64,000 nt of DNA from Pomphorhynchus laevis (taxonomy: Eukaryota; Acanthocephala; Palaeacanthocephala; Echinorhynchida; Pomphorhynchidae): contig WNNJ02000253.1 of assembly GCA_012934845.2 (NCBI GenBank), forward strand, positions 62,001 through 126,000, in the 5' to 3' direction. Position 1 is the first letter of the stretch; each line of letters begins with the position of its first letter. The notes under the pieces were generated by a model, which was not told the DNA's origin, did not search any database, and worked only from the letters and a program-made list of their open reading frames with translations. A program made the translations under genes and the position numbers. Shown here piece by piece: positions 11,471-25,000 of this stretch.

Positions 11471-12567
11471 AAGAACCCTCTACCCTGACTCTTTATTGTG
11501 GAAGATTCTTCGAATGATTCTTTGCTCGCCATATTATTTTATGACTGATTTATCTTTCATTTGAGGAAGAAATAATGATTCTGTTCATATAAGTCTTATG
11601 TCTTATAATCAGAATTACACAGAAAAGTATTACTTATTTATATTAATTGCAGAAGCCATATTATCATATATGGCACATATATTATATTTGATATTCAGCG
11701 TGATACTCGGTTAGTGATAAACTGATTCTCTTTAGTTTATAATTTAAAGGAATATAAATGTTATCTTTGCCTTATCAGCTGTAAAAACGTGATCGCAGTT
11801 GGCCTTGAATAGCATCTTAAAGCAATTCAATATGAATTTTATTTTCTTTCTATTTTATTTTAAACTTTATATTGAAAATGCAATATCTGCAAAGCAAATA
11901 AAGGATATAACTGTTGTTGTTCTAACACTAACCATATTAGAAATTTCTTAAAAAATTGATTTATTAATTTTTATTAATTAATTATTTTTTGAAATAATTA
12001 ATATTTCAAAAAATAATATTATAAAAATAAATAGTATTATTTATCATTACACGTAATGTCACCGAATTACAAATGTTACTTTGTGTATGAGATACGCAAC
12101 TAATGTAACCAATTAATTAACTGACAGTAGAAAGTAGGATTACGTTTTACAAATTAGATAAAGTAATTTTAGATGAATACCTCTGTAGTTTTAGAATGAA
12201 GATAACGAAGGTTTTATCAGTACATGTCTATTTTCTCACATCTTTGATATTCTGTTCATTCAATTTATTTATATTTAAAAAAAAGAAGATATCCATTTCG
12301 ATGCCTTGGATAATTGAATAAGTTATCCGTTTTATTCGATATAAATAATAAATAAAGTCATAGTTTTACACGAATATTATATGAACATATAGAACCTCGA
12401 TTTTTAGTATTTTAGATTTAGCCGAATGTATTTATTAAAATAAAATTAATGTTACTGGATAAAGAAACGTTTAACCTAATCGAGATCCATATTTTTAAAA
12501 TATATATTGATGTTTATAATGTTACAACCATCAGGCAATAAGGTAACTTTGACGTATAATTAAATAA
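11471..12567. other. AT-rich spacer, no gene seen
   Basis: I looked on the minus strand for the missing last exons of OPA1 (GTPase effector domain) and found none that I could support. No repeats longer than short AT runs stand out. Confidence 0.4.
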
Positions 12568-12890
12568 ATCAAATCAGCTAACTGAGTTTACGTATTTAAT
12601 ATAATAATGCCAAATCAAAATTTAATAATTAAATAATAAAATAAATAAGTGTTATATAAGATTTTATATAACTTATATCAAGTTAAAATAAAAAATTTAA
12701 ATTAAAAATAAAAATCAATTTTTATGAATTGACTAATAAATAACAGACGTTGTATCAGAATAAGGATAAGAGGTCATCAGAAGGAACCGCTATGTTATCA
12801 GGTTTCGGCCCCTAACTCCTCTATCCAACACAGCAGCGGGGCCAAACACTTGCTAATGATGTATTTCCTCTGATAAAATTTGATTATTTA
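12568..12890 (-). repeat. MITE family R1, copy 5, nearly full length
   Basis: In inverted orientation it shows the full order of R1 blocks, from AATCAAATTTTATCAGAGGA (reading the minus strand from about 12890) to TACGTAAACTCAGTTAGC near 12575. This is one of the best copies for a consensus. Confidence 0.75.
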
Positions 12891-12924
12891 ATATCTTTTT
12901 CCTGAATACAAAGTATATTATTGT

Positions 12925-13165
12925 GCTGATTTATATATATATTACTATTTTCTGCTTGATGTTATTTTTATAGTAACCTAGTTTAAAATATGTATCTATT
13001 AAATTATTTAAATGATTTTGAAGAAAGCCAATATCATTACATATTGTTGCAATTCTTAAAATTTCATTATTTAATGTATTATATTTTATATTATATGGTA
13101 TGCATGAATGCTCATGCAAAATATGTTTCTTGTAAATTTAAATATGTCATCTTTACGATTTAAAT
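12925..13165 (-). pseudogene. Reverse transcriptase scrap, copy of the 20.9-kb fragment
   Basis: The minus strand encodes [18 protein letters not shown] and [17 protein letters not shown], nearly identical to the frame at 20882-21030 on the plus strand. It corresponds to the region after the catalytic core of that RT. It is isolated and truncated. Confidence 0.7.
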
Positions 13166-13169
13166 TAAT

Positions 13170-14441
13170 AGTAATTTTAATTTTTCCTAGGCGTAGAATA
13201 ATTGAATAAATTATCTGCATTATTCAAGATAAAGGCAGCTCAACAATATAAGTAACGACATCTATTATCTCAAAGATAATGCTGGTTTCGATTAATAGAA
13301 ACATCAACTTTATTCATTGCCGAAATTTACGTATTCTTAGTTTTAAAAAATATCCTAAAAAGGATACACTGTTTGAAATGAAATTTCATAATAAATTTTA
13401 TCTATTTTCCACCTATCTCGTTAAATCACATTGAGAATAATAAATGCAAAATATAAACTAAAATAAGTTTTCACATTATTTTTAGGCATTTCACCATTAA
13501 GCAGAAAATTTTTACATTTTAAATGACATGGGCGATATCATTTGAAAATTTACAAACTATCTATACGATATATAAAAATATTAAGAATATTTTTAAGAAT
13601 ATTATAAAAATATACATTATAAAGATATATAAATATATCTATTTTATATATCTTTATATATTTTTATATATTTTAAGAATATTTTTATAATATTCCTATA
13701 AAAATAAGAAAATTGTTCTTAAAACTGTCTTTAATATAATATAAATATATTTAAGAGATAAAAATTTAAGAGATTAAATGTAATACGATACAAAAACTTT
13801 AAAGTCCTCAAATGTAAAGTCCCCAAAAACTTTACATTATATAGTAAAAAAATAAAAAAAAATTGGATTAATTAATAATTGAAATATAAAATATAAAAAT
13901 ATGTCATAATATATTGATATTTTTATAAATAAAACAATTTATTTACAATATAGAATACATTTTAAAAGAGAATGAAATCTTTCGATTATGTGCTCCTTAT
14001 AGTGTGGTGAACAGCTGGCCATCCTATAATATAATTAAAGGATGTAATGTAATATAATATTAGATATTAAATATTATATAATTATAATATATTATTATTG
14101 TATTTAAATATATTAATATAATATTTATAAATTATATAATTATAATGTATTATATTATATAATTATAATGTATAATTATAATTATATTATAATATAAAAT
14201 AATAATATTTAATATCGATAATAATTAATATTGCGAACAAATCGTTATCAATTAAAAAGAAATAATTAATAATTAAAACAAAAATAATAGTTATTTGGTT
14301 AAATAAAATGATTATCGTAAATTAATTATTTAGTAAATAAATTATTTGTCTGGTTAATTTAAGAAATAATTAATGATTTAATGGATAAGCATTTCATATT
14401 AGGATTACGGAAATTAAAATTTAAGTTGATAAGCTACTCAC
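13170..14441. other. Very AT-rich stretch with inverted AT repeats
   Basis: At 13560-13700 and 14040-14210 the sequence is almost only A and T, with repeated TATATAATTATAA-type palindromes. No coding exon was found. If the OPA1 C-terminal exons exist downstream of 14442 they could lie here or further left. Confidence 0.4.
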
Positions 14442-17400
14442 GCCTTGGTCTGTAAAGCCTTTTTGGTAAAATGAAAAGAACTGGTTACATGCATAACATA
14501 TTTGTTGACAGTTTTCAAGAAAAAAGGATCGACAGGCAAGTGGCCACATAGATTGAATCTAAATGAAATAAGTCATTTAAAATAATAGGATTTGTTAATA
14601 ATGTTTTTCAAGAACATTATTAATAATGTAATATTAATATAGTAATCAAGAATACTATATTAGTATTCTTGATGAAATAGATAATGATATTTGTAAATTT
14701 TATTTAATTTAATAATTACTTTTTACGGAAAACAAGAGCGAACATATTTATTGTACTTCTGTTTATTGCACGATAATATCCTCATAGGTATTGGTCCTAT
14801 TTTTGATACAGCAGGACGCTAATAATCAGCCTTTGATTAGTAATAATCCCTGGGATTACTAATCAGCCTGTAACTACTAATCAGCGTGGGATCAGCAGGA
14901 CGCTACTAATCGACCTTATTGTTGAATAAATTGAAAAATGTATACCGCCATGATGCATAATTTGAAAACTTTTATTAAATAGATTTAAATTAGTATCCTT
15001 ATAATTTATATTTAATATTTAGTCAAAAAGTATTGAGACATTCGTTTAATAATATTTTGGAGATAAGCTGAAAAGTATATATTTTGATATAAAAACATAA
15101 AATATTAAGTTGCATTTAAAGACAACGTGCTAAAAGTTGCATTTAAAGACAACGTGCTAAAAGTTGCATTTATAAAATTCAAATTATAAAATACTATATA
15201 TTTAAATTTAAAAAATTACAGTTTAATGTGTAATATATAAAATTTTGAATACTGTCGAATATAGTCGGCATCCTCAAAACAAAATTGCACATTGAAATGA
15301 TCAATGATTACGTTATTCGCAGTAAGTCATATAAAATAGCAACTAATATATTTCATTAAAAAATATAAATATATATTTTAATATATAAAAATAAATATAT
15401 AAATATATAAATATATATTTATATTATTTAATATTTAAAAAATATAAATATATATTTTAATATATACAACTTTTATATTTCATTAAACCAACCTTCTTAT
15501 CAGTAATGTTCGCTTCAATCTCATTGGGTAGCTCCGTCGTTAAATTGTTTTTAACCGTCATTATATCCCCTTCGTAAAGCTTCTGATTGATCGCAAAATT
15601 AATTTGTATTTTCAAAAAATAATACCAATGATAATTTAGATTGTAGCAGCCTTGTGAGTTCGTTGTAAACGCGCCAATTATTAATCTGGTCAGGTGTAGG
15701 TTTAGACTTCCATTTTAACCATTGATCAGTTAAAGAGTGACCGAATGTATCTTTACGCTTTTCTTGTACTTCAAAAAATAATAAAAATCGTGAAGCGAGA
15801 TTTTACCAAAATAATTGAGTAATAAATAAAAGATTATTAATAAATCAAAAATAATTTATTATTTTAAATATTTTTTATTAGCTGCATAAACAATAAATTA
15901 TGATAAATTCAATTATGATACATGAATGCTAGAGATGTTTTATTATCAATCATAGAACCTTTTTAAATATGAGATCTTTAATGCAGCAGGACAATATTTA
16001 TTTCAATTCGTTAACAATAAATTAAAATTTAGCCGTGATTTATCCGCCTTTTAGATTTAATAATAAAGTTGAGCAATTATTTAATATACTTAAATTTTTC
16101 AGATTACACATGCATGATAATTTAAAAGGCATAATTCTAAGGTAAATTAGCTCTTTGTATTTTTTGAATGTGTTTTAGATCGGCGTAATTTACTTATCGG
16201 CTTAATTTACTGTATTTTTGATAAGCGTAATTTACATGGAGACTAAGGTGCTGAGATGGAGGAGTGTAGCTTTTTGCATCAACAATTTGCGCAACGACGA
16301 GATCCGATAGCGGTACGGTGTTGCGCCAACCAACTAAAAATGCGAGAAGGCTGTCTTTGATGGTTCGGCCACGCTATGCGTGCAACTGAAAAATCAATGG
16401 CGACAGCAGTCTGTGCATCCAAATATATGATAAACGTCCGATAAAACGACCAAATCAGCAATCACTCGACACATTACACAATGATTTACAAGCTAATCCA
16501 TTGCACCAGGATCTGGTCCACAACCGTGCAAATGAAGGACGCTTACATAGAAAACTGACCACGCTTACATACGGAATAAACAGCAAAAGAAAAATAAATT
16601 ATAATATATACGATAATTTTGGGTTTGATAATGACAAAAAGGTTCGCTAATTGCAAGCACTATGCTTAGCAAAGGCGCTTCACTAACCCTATTGCTAGGG
16701 CTTTGTCGTTGATAAATGCCGATCCACAATACACTCTAGATATGCGTACTTTTATGTCAATAAGTTTAACTTTTAATTGACAAAGTTAAACTACAAAAAT
16801 GAAATTTAACTGTGAAAATCTTTTTTCTACACATTTAAAGTACTAGGAGTAATTCAATTATGTTAATAATTATAAAGTATTAAAAGAAAAATATGAAAAT
16901 ATGAACTTACATGAAATGTACTCTTGCTTTAATACTGTACTCATAACTTCTAATGCCTTGTCCCATGTGTTTCGGTCGGGAATATTACGATCTTCCAAAA
17001 GACTGATCTGGATTACATGCTAACATGCATAGACAATAAAAAATTAAAATCATTTTCAAAATAGTAGCTGACAAACAAACAGTTTAAAAATGCTAATATT
17101 ATAGCATTTTTGGATGCTAAAATCATTAGATTTTAGCATCTAAAATTAATGTAATTAATTTTGGATGCCACCAATTAATGTAAAATAGATTAAAAAATAA
17201 ATTTAATCTAAAGTGAGCCGCCGGGACTCAGTAGGACATATGGCATACGACCACATTGTGTATACTTAGTTCCACGGAATTCTGATTGTCTAATGGTCTG
17301 GGATTACACATGTCCCAATCCTAAAGCGCCGAGCTGGTCAGCAACTGTGATTAATTCACCAAATGACGTGCCATCTGAAGCCGAACATCACAAGCGCCGC

Positions 17401-20400
17401 AAATACATCGAACTTGACAGCTTTGTATACGAGTGTGTCCCGGTGACGATAAATAATCTCGGTCATTCCGGCGAATCTACAATAGGTTTATTCGCGTCAT
17501 CGGGAATTGATTAGGGTAGATAACTCAAGAGCAACGTGCAGGTAGATGGCTGCTACAGCGCATAAGCCCTGAAATTCAGCAAGGCAACAGCGCGTGAATG
17601 TTGGAAGCCATGTCAACAGACTGCGTCTCGTCCGCTTTGTTCTAAATCACTTGTATTTCTTGTATTACAATTATTTAAATGTTATTTAGAATTATTTTTT
17701 ATTTATAAAAAATAATTATAATTTATGTTTAATAAATTATAAAAACAAAAACTAGAAAAAAAATGCAGCTTGCACGTTAAAATCATATTATGTTGTACGA
17801 TCATAAATCTTTAGTTTTTAACATGACCATTTGTTTATATTAAAGATATAATAATTCGCAAACATATCAATTTAATTTATATTAAAATGTAATTGATTTA
17901 ATTGATTATCTTTTGATTTAATTGATTATCTTACCAAGCTGTTAATAGCTTTTGGCTCCCACTGAAATTGTTCAATAACCCTATCCAATACAGCCTTTTC
18001 AGCTTGATTTGTTATTGAATCATGAGATTTCTTTTTCCATCCATCTTTTACAATATCTACAAAAGAATTAAGTAGCGCTTCTCTAGCTATCTAAACCTTA
18101 AAAATTATTTTTATTGTGTATTCAAATAAAAATTACCTTAACACATTGTCCGGGCAAAATATCGTCTATCGCTCTTGCTAAGTTTATATCAACAGTAGTT
18201 TCAAAGCCTCTTTAGATAAAAATAGTATATACATATAGTTTACTAATAGACGAAATTACGCTTTACTGCCAGATTCGTATGCCTTCATTAGTATGTTATC
18301 TATAAACAAGGTTCGAAGCGAACTCCACATTTGATCCAAAAGTTTTGATTGCCTGAGAAAACAAACTGAAATTCGGAAATTCGACAATAAAAATCACATT
18401 GTATGTCGCGTTAGCTATCAGCAAAATACTAACACATTAAGGCGTTTTCATAACGAATACGCATTTATAGATTTTATCAGATATTCTAGGTCTTCTTATT
18501 TCGATTATTTTTGATTTATTATTTTATTCTTAAAATTTATAAAAGTTGTGCCGATAATGAAATCGGATAATAAAATTTGCAAAAGTAAACCATTAGACAT
18601 AAATCCACGCAGTCTAGCTAATAAAACGAAATCATCTTTAGTAGTTGAATCAGTCACCATTTTTGATTTCAAAAGACGGATGCCTTTTGATTGGCTCAAA
18701 TTGGTCGAAATACCTCTCGAATAGCATTAATATTTAGATTAACAAACTGATGCCAGCATTAGTTTAATGATTTTAAAATAAAATAAAGAAAACGCATTGT
18801 TTATTTTAACTAATTTTTGAAAACTTTACAGAACAATTTTAAATTACCATTGATCAGGATGTATTTCTCCCAGTTTGACAAGTTGATCTAATAGCTCGTA
18901 TCTTGTTCTGTCAAATAAATCATCCTATAAAGAAATTTTTAGACCATAAAGAATCAATTCTACTAATAAATCTGTCAATTTATAAATCTATAAACATTAG
19001 AATTTTTTTGATCTGGTGTTTCTCCTTATGGGGAAATATGACGGATGAATAATAACGCAATTTCTAAACTACGCAAGAAGCTATAATTGGATATAATGAG
19101 GAAAAGGAAATACTTACACATTTTCCTTCATTTGTCCAGTTTAACTCCCTTTTATCCCTTTTACATCATTTAACCACGCTATTTGCCTCCTTAATGTTTC
19201 ATATAATAATACTAATAAATATTAATACTAATATTTATATTAATAATAAATTAATATAATATTAATATTATTGATAATAATATTTAATATTAATATTGTT
19301 AATATTATTATTTTATAATAATTAAAACTATTAAACAATTAAATATATGAATTAGATAAATTATATTTTGCTGTATTAATCAAGTAGAATAAATGACGTA
19401 AAAACATATTTGAATATTTGATGATTTACTATATTTGACTTGCCCAAAATTATTTATTCTGGACGAAAAAAGAGTAAAAATAAAGATCTTTGTATAAATC
19501 ACAAGCTATATGTTTAAAAACGTTTTTATAATAGTTACAAATATTTGACTTTAACTATGACATACTTTGATTTACAATTCCATAAGCTTTTGTATTTTAT
19601 TTATAAAATTAAATCAATACGGAGGATTAGTAACATTCATATTTAGACGAATAAGAATGTTCTAATGGGAAGTTGTAGTAGCCCAATTATAGCTGACTTG
19701 TTTTTAAGCTTTATAGAATATGAATTTGTTCATAACTGTTTAAAAACTAAATCTAATATATGAAATATATGTTTCGATACATTGATGATATATGTGTATT
19801 TAATTCTAGTAATTTTTATTCAATTAGTTATTCAAGTAGCCTTAAATAAAACTAATATTGATGAAACTAATATTATAAAAACAATATAAAACTAATATTA
19901 TTATATTATTAATATTATAAAATTAATATTAAAATAGGTATCATCCGGATATTAACATAAAATCAGCATAAATTAAAACTCTTATTAGATGAAATTATAA
20001 AAATAATAGTAAATAGTTGATAATGATCCGTTATTGATAAAGAATTATTGTAGATGGATCAAAGAAAAGAAATTAAAGAAATAAATTTTCAAAATATAAA
20101 TACATACGATTTTAGTACTCTTTAATACAAATCTAGATTTAGTAGATATTAAAGAAGCGTTAGTAAAATTAATTAATCTTATATTCGGAAAAAGATATAC
20201 ATATATATGTTATAATAATTATAACGCCTATCTAACAAAAATTAAACCATCAAGTAAATATAAATATATGGATAAAATTGAATTAATAGAATCCTTAAAT
20301 ATTTTGATAAATCAAAATTATTTAAAAGTAGGGACATCCATATTTAGACAAGTAAAAGGTGTTCCAATGGGTGGTAATAGTAGCCCAATTATAGCTGACT

Positions 20401-22098
20401 TGTTTTTAAGCTTTACAGGATATGAATTTGTTCATAACTATGTAAAAACTAAATCTAAACAATATAAATATATGAAATATATGTTTCGATACATATTCGA
20501 AAATATATATACATATATATGTTATAATAACTATAACGCATAACTAACAAAAATTAAACCATCAAGTAAATATAAAAATGCACAAATTCATAGATCGAAT
20601 ATCAAGGACTATCAAGGACTAGACAAGTAAAAGATGTTCCAATGGGTGGTAATAGTAGCCTAATTATAGCTGATTTGTTTTTAAGCTTTATAGAATATGA
20701 ATTTGTTCATAACTGTGTAAAAACTAAATCTAAACAATATAAATATATGAAATATATGTTTCGATACATTGATGATATATGTGTATTTAATTCTAATAGT
20801 TTTTATTCAATTAGTGAGCACAAAACTACTATTAATTTATATCGTAAAGATGACATATTTTAATTTACAAGAAACATATTTTTGCATGAGCATTCATGCA
20901 TACCATATAATATAAAATATAATACATTAAATAATGAAATTTTAAGAATTGCAACAATATGTAATGATATTGGCTTTCTTCAAAATTATTTAAATAATTT
21001 AATAGATACATATTTTAAACTAGGTGACTATACAAATCTACATTTAGTAGATATTAAAGAAGCGTTAGTAAAATTAATTAATCTTATATTCGGAAAAAGA
21101 TGTACATATGTTATAATAATTAAAACGCCTATTTCAATAAGCGGACAAATTTATTCAGGTAACCTTATTCTGAAAAACACTAATTTTGAATTAGTGTTTT
21201 AACTATTAGTGAAAACACTAATAGTTTTTAATTAAACACTAATACTAAGTATATGTAATTTAATAATTACATATAAGTAATTATTATAATTATACATTTT
21301 AAGTAATTTAACATAAGTATATGTAATTTTATATGAAAATAAAATTAGCATATTATTAAACTCTTATAAAATTAGAAATTATGACTTTCAATCGATCGAC
21401 CTCCTTTAATGCACTCATCAATCGGTACATAAAAAAGATAAGTTATACAAAATCTTTTTTAAATAGGGCTTTCTTTTATTAAATTTATGTAAAAAAAGTA
21501 AAGTTTATAAAAAAGTTAAGTTATAAAAGTTCTTTTTAAGATTAAGGCTTTCTAAATTTATGTGATCTGATTTGTCTCATTTTATGCTGAAATACAAGAA
21601 TCTACGTTCTTAAAAAAATTGAAATATAACTAAAATGTTAAATTAAATTTAAACTAAATGAAATGTTCGAACTACTCAAAATTATCAAATAAATGTCAAA
21701 AAAATATTAAAATTCTCACTCGATTTTGCTGTCTAAGAGAATGATACATGTTTTTCCATTCAGCTTCAAGATTGTATCTCGTAGCTGAAAGCGTACATAT
21801 TTATTTATTTAAATTTAAGAAAGTAAAACCTGTGTATGTGTCTAACTGATGGACAATCGATTGTCTGACCATATTCCAGAAACAACTGCTAACTGCTAAG
21901 CTTAAATTTCTAGTGGTGATTTGACCAGGTTTGAGAATTCCATCTCTAAAAAATATAAATAATTTGAAGTTACAAAACAAACCATAATATAAAGACGTTT
22001 AACTTTATTTACCGACGTAACTCACTTGACTAGTTTCGAATTATGAAAAAATGTCCGTTCGTGCTTATTAATCGCGTCAATACTATCATGTGGGTTAC
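14442..22098 (-). CDS. OPA1: OPA1 middle-domain exons 13-23
   Basis: Exon 13 ([17 protein letters not shown]) links the GTPase to the stalk. Exon 14 has [20 protein letters not shown], very close to animal OPA1; exon 15 has [10 protein letters not shown] and exon 16 [13 protein letters not shown]. Exon 19 is the longest (52 codons). Exon 23 holds a cysteine pair (CYACNQFF) like the conserved CNLC region. The next exon, starting the effector domain, should follow the donor at 14441 but was not recognised. Introns 14/15 (45 nt), 17/18 (50), 18/19 (46) and 21/22 (43) are tiny. Confidence 0.9.
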
Positions 22099-25000
22099 CT
22101 AATATAGCACAATTTAGTTTCCAATTATCATAATAAGTAAATAATTTAATGAATACATAATTTAATTACAAAAATAGTAAACGCAATTACAAAAGCAATA
22201 AATAAATATATATTATAAAATATAGCATCGCGAAAAATCAAATAATTAGGCAGAGAGCTAATTTTATGTAAACTTTCGGTCCTCTGAGGATCCGCGGCGG
22301 TGCTGTTTCCTTTGTAACTATATTGATCAATTAATGATCTATTTGATGTCTATTACACTGGATGGAATTCACTGCATTGTATTGACTTTGAAAGCGAAAG
22401 CTACGGCATGCAATTAGCATATAGTGAATTCTTTCTGCTTTAATCTATATATAGTATGTTGTTCATGTCTATACATTGTATTGCTGCCACTGATGAGGCT
22501 TCTCAAAGCCGAAACGGTAAGCCGTCTTGCAGTGTAGAAGCATGAAATTCTCTATATACAGAGGCAGATAGGTGTAATAGACAGTTCTGGTTGAATCAAA
22601 CCTCTAATTTATTTATTGATCCTCTGAGGATCCCAGGCAGCGGTACTTCTTTTCTTGTTTATTTTATTGATCAATTAATGATCCCACTGATGTCTATTAC
22701 ATTGAAAAGAATCCACTGAATTGTATTGACTTCGAAAGCGATAGCTACGTCATGCAATTAGCATATAGTGAATTCTTTCTGCTTTAATCTATATATAGTA
22801 TGTTTTTCATGTGTATTCATTATATGTGCTGCAACTGATGAGGTTTCTCAAAGCCGAAACGGTATACCGTCATGAAACATGAAATTATCTATATACATAT
22901 AGGCAGATAGGTGTAATAGACAGTCCTGTGTGAATTACATCTTTAATTTATTTATTGATCCTCTGAGGATCCCATAGTGCGGTGTTTCTTTTGTTGATTA
23001 TATATATTTATTAATCCGTAAGCATACATCTTATACACTGCACTAAGCTAATAGTTTAATACATCTGAATATATCTGCAAAAACATAACATATTTTATTG
23101 TAAAAAAATGATCGTCTTTTACAGAATAAATAAACACATTTTACGAAATCGTATAAAATTCCCGAAATTAAAAATATTAAAAAATAAAATCAAAATCGTT
23201 TAATATTTTAAAGATTAAAAAGGTATGACTCAATGAAAACAAGTAAAATTATTAGCTGAAACATAATATAATATATTTTTTATTTGTACTCGATTTCCTA
23301 GCAATTAAAATGCAATTATTTCAATAAAACTGCCTTCGTTCAAATATATTTTTTAAATAATAATCACTAAGAGATAATTACTGGTAAAGAACACACAAAG
23401 ACGAAATATTTTACAAATACGTTTTAATTTATTTTTCTTACAGAACCGTTTTAAAAAGAACCGTCTCATATTTTTATATACAATATCGAACCGTCTTAAA
23501 TAAGAACCGTCTCATATTTTTATATGCAATATCGAACCGTCTTAAATATCAATATAATATCAATATGCTATATTGATACCGTCTTGTAGGTTACTAAAAA
23601 ATATAGCACAAATACAGAAACATCTTTTACATCAAATAAATAAACATCTTTTACGAAATCATATTAAATTCCAGAAATTAAAAATATCAAAAAATAAAAA
23701 CAAAATCGTGTTATATCTTAAGATATGAAAGACGTAGTAAAATTAATTGGTATAACAGTCAAACCATTTCGTTACTTTTCATTTTTCAGTTTATAAAGAA
23801 CTTTCAAAGTGTTTGACAACGGATGTTAGAAAAAACTACGCTATTTCGTATGGCATTCAGTAAGAATGTCTTAATATTAAATTACATAATTATAATTCAA
23901 ATATTATTGAAGATCTTAAATGTGTACATAGAAGAGTAAAATTCTTTAATATTGGAAAATTATTGTTCGAAAGAGACAAAATTAAATTTCACCTGTTCCG
24001 GTAACGACCGCAAAGTATCCAAGAGCCTTCATAGGAAAAAGCCGTCCCTCAAGAATACTTTTAAGCTATAAATTATTTGTATTATATTTCAAAAATAATC
24101 ATGAAAGCATACACGATCTGGTTTTAAATGATTTTCCTCTGCAGCATCGACTTTTGTTAGAACAAATATAGTGCGCTTCCCTTTCGGATCAATTGAGCTA
24201 ACAAGATCAGTGACATTGCTTCGCTCAGCATCAATGCTTCCGTCTAAAAATTATTAGAAATATACAAATGTTTAACAATTATAATATGCATTAAACCATT
24301 TTCAATTAAAATACCAAGTGCACTTTGTCATGTAGTATTTAATATTGGAAGTGATTTTTAAAAGTCATTACATATCCCTTATATTGTAAAAATAATGACC
24401 AATATGAAAGGGAAGACATTGACATTTTATTTTGTGAATAAAATGGATATATAAGAGCACGAATCATTATAACGATCGTATTTTATAGTGTAAAATACAT
24501 CATTAATAAGGCTTTTCAAGGTTGCAATTATGCGTATATATCGCATTAAATACAAATTCTTTTTTATCGATTTTGTAATAAAAATCAATTACATCCTTCA
24601 AAACCGTATTTGCACCTTGTATACATAGAATAATTGCGTTAGGATTCAACAAATGATTTTTTGCTAGGTTGTATATTGCACGCTTAGTATTCGTTGCCAT
24701 GCCTTGTGTTTCAGTCTAAAAAGAATTAAATAAAACATTTGCGAACGTCTGTAAATAATCAAAATACACTTATTATTCCTGGAAGATCAATAAGAACCAT
24801 TCGTTGCAATCCGGGGCCCTTTACGTTCAGAGAAATAACCTAAACATTATATAAGTGGTGTGATATTCTCTTAAAATATTTTATATTCTCTTGTATTCTC
24901 GCAAACACGTTACAAATCGCTGAAAATAATATTATATTATTTAAACCAAGAATAGTAAAGAATATAGGAAAGAAAATAGTATAAAATTTAAAATCGCCTT

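Larger units (their letters stand above)
22265..23000 (+). mobile_element. Retrozyme: tandem array of about 340-bp units with hammerhead ribozymes
   Basis: The block starting CCTCTGAGGATCC recurs at 22281, 22621 and 22960, so two full units and a partial third lie head to tail. Each full unit has one hammerhead core; the two predicted cleavage sites (after 22526 and 22871) are 345 nt apart, the size of the RNA monomer. Inside a unit, TGTCTATTACAC (22347) and GTGTAATAGACA (22572) are exact complements, as are GAATTCACT and AGTGAATTC, so the RNA should fold into a rod. There is no open frame. Non-coding tandem repeats with type I hammerheads are the definition of animal retrozymes. It sits in OPA1 intron 12, antisense to the gene. 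Confidence 0.88.

Noticed and set aside
16279-16461. Minus-strand 60-codon frame near 16.3 kb
   Set aside because: The plus strand here carries recognisable LINE C-terminal blocks, so this frame is their shadow.
24503-24615. Extension of OPA1 exon 10 to an open frame ending at 24503
   Set aside because: A donor at 24615 joins exon 11 in phase and restores the family sequence (ILCIQ then DGSIDAERS); the longer frame does not match the family.
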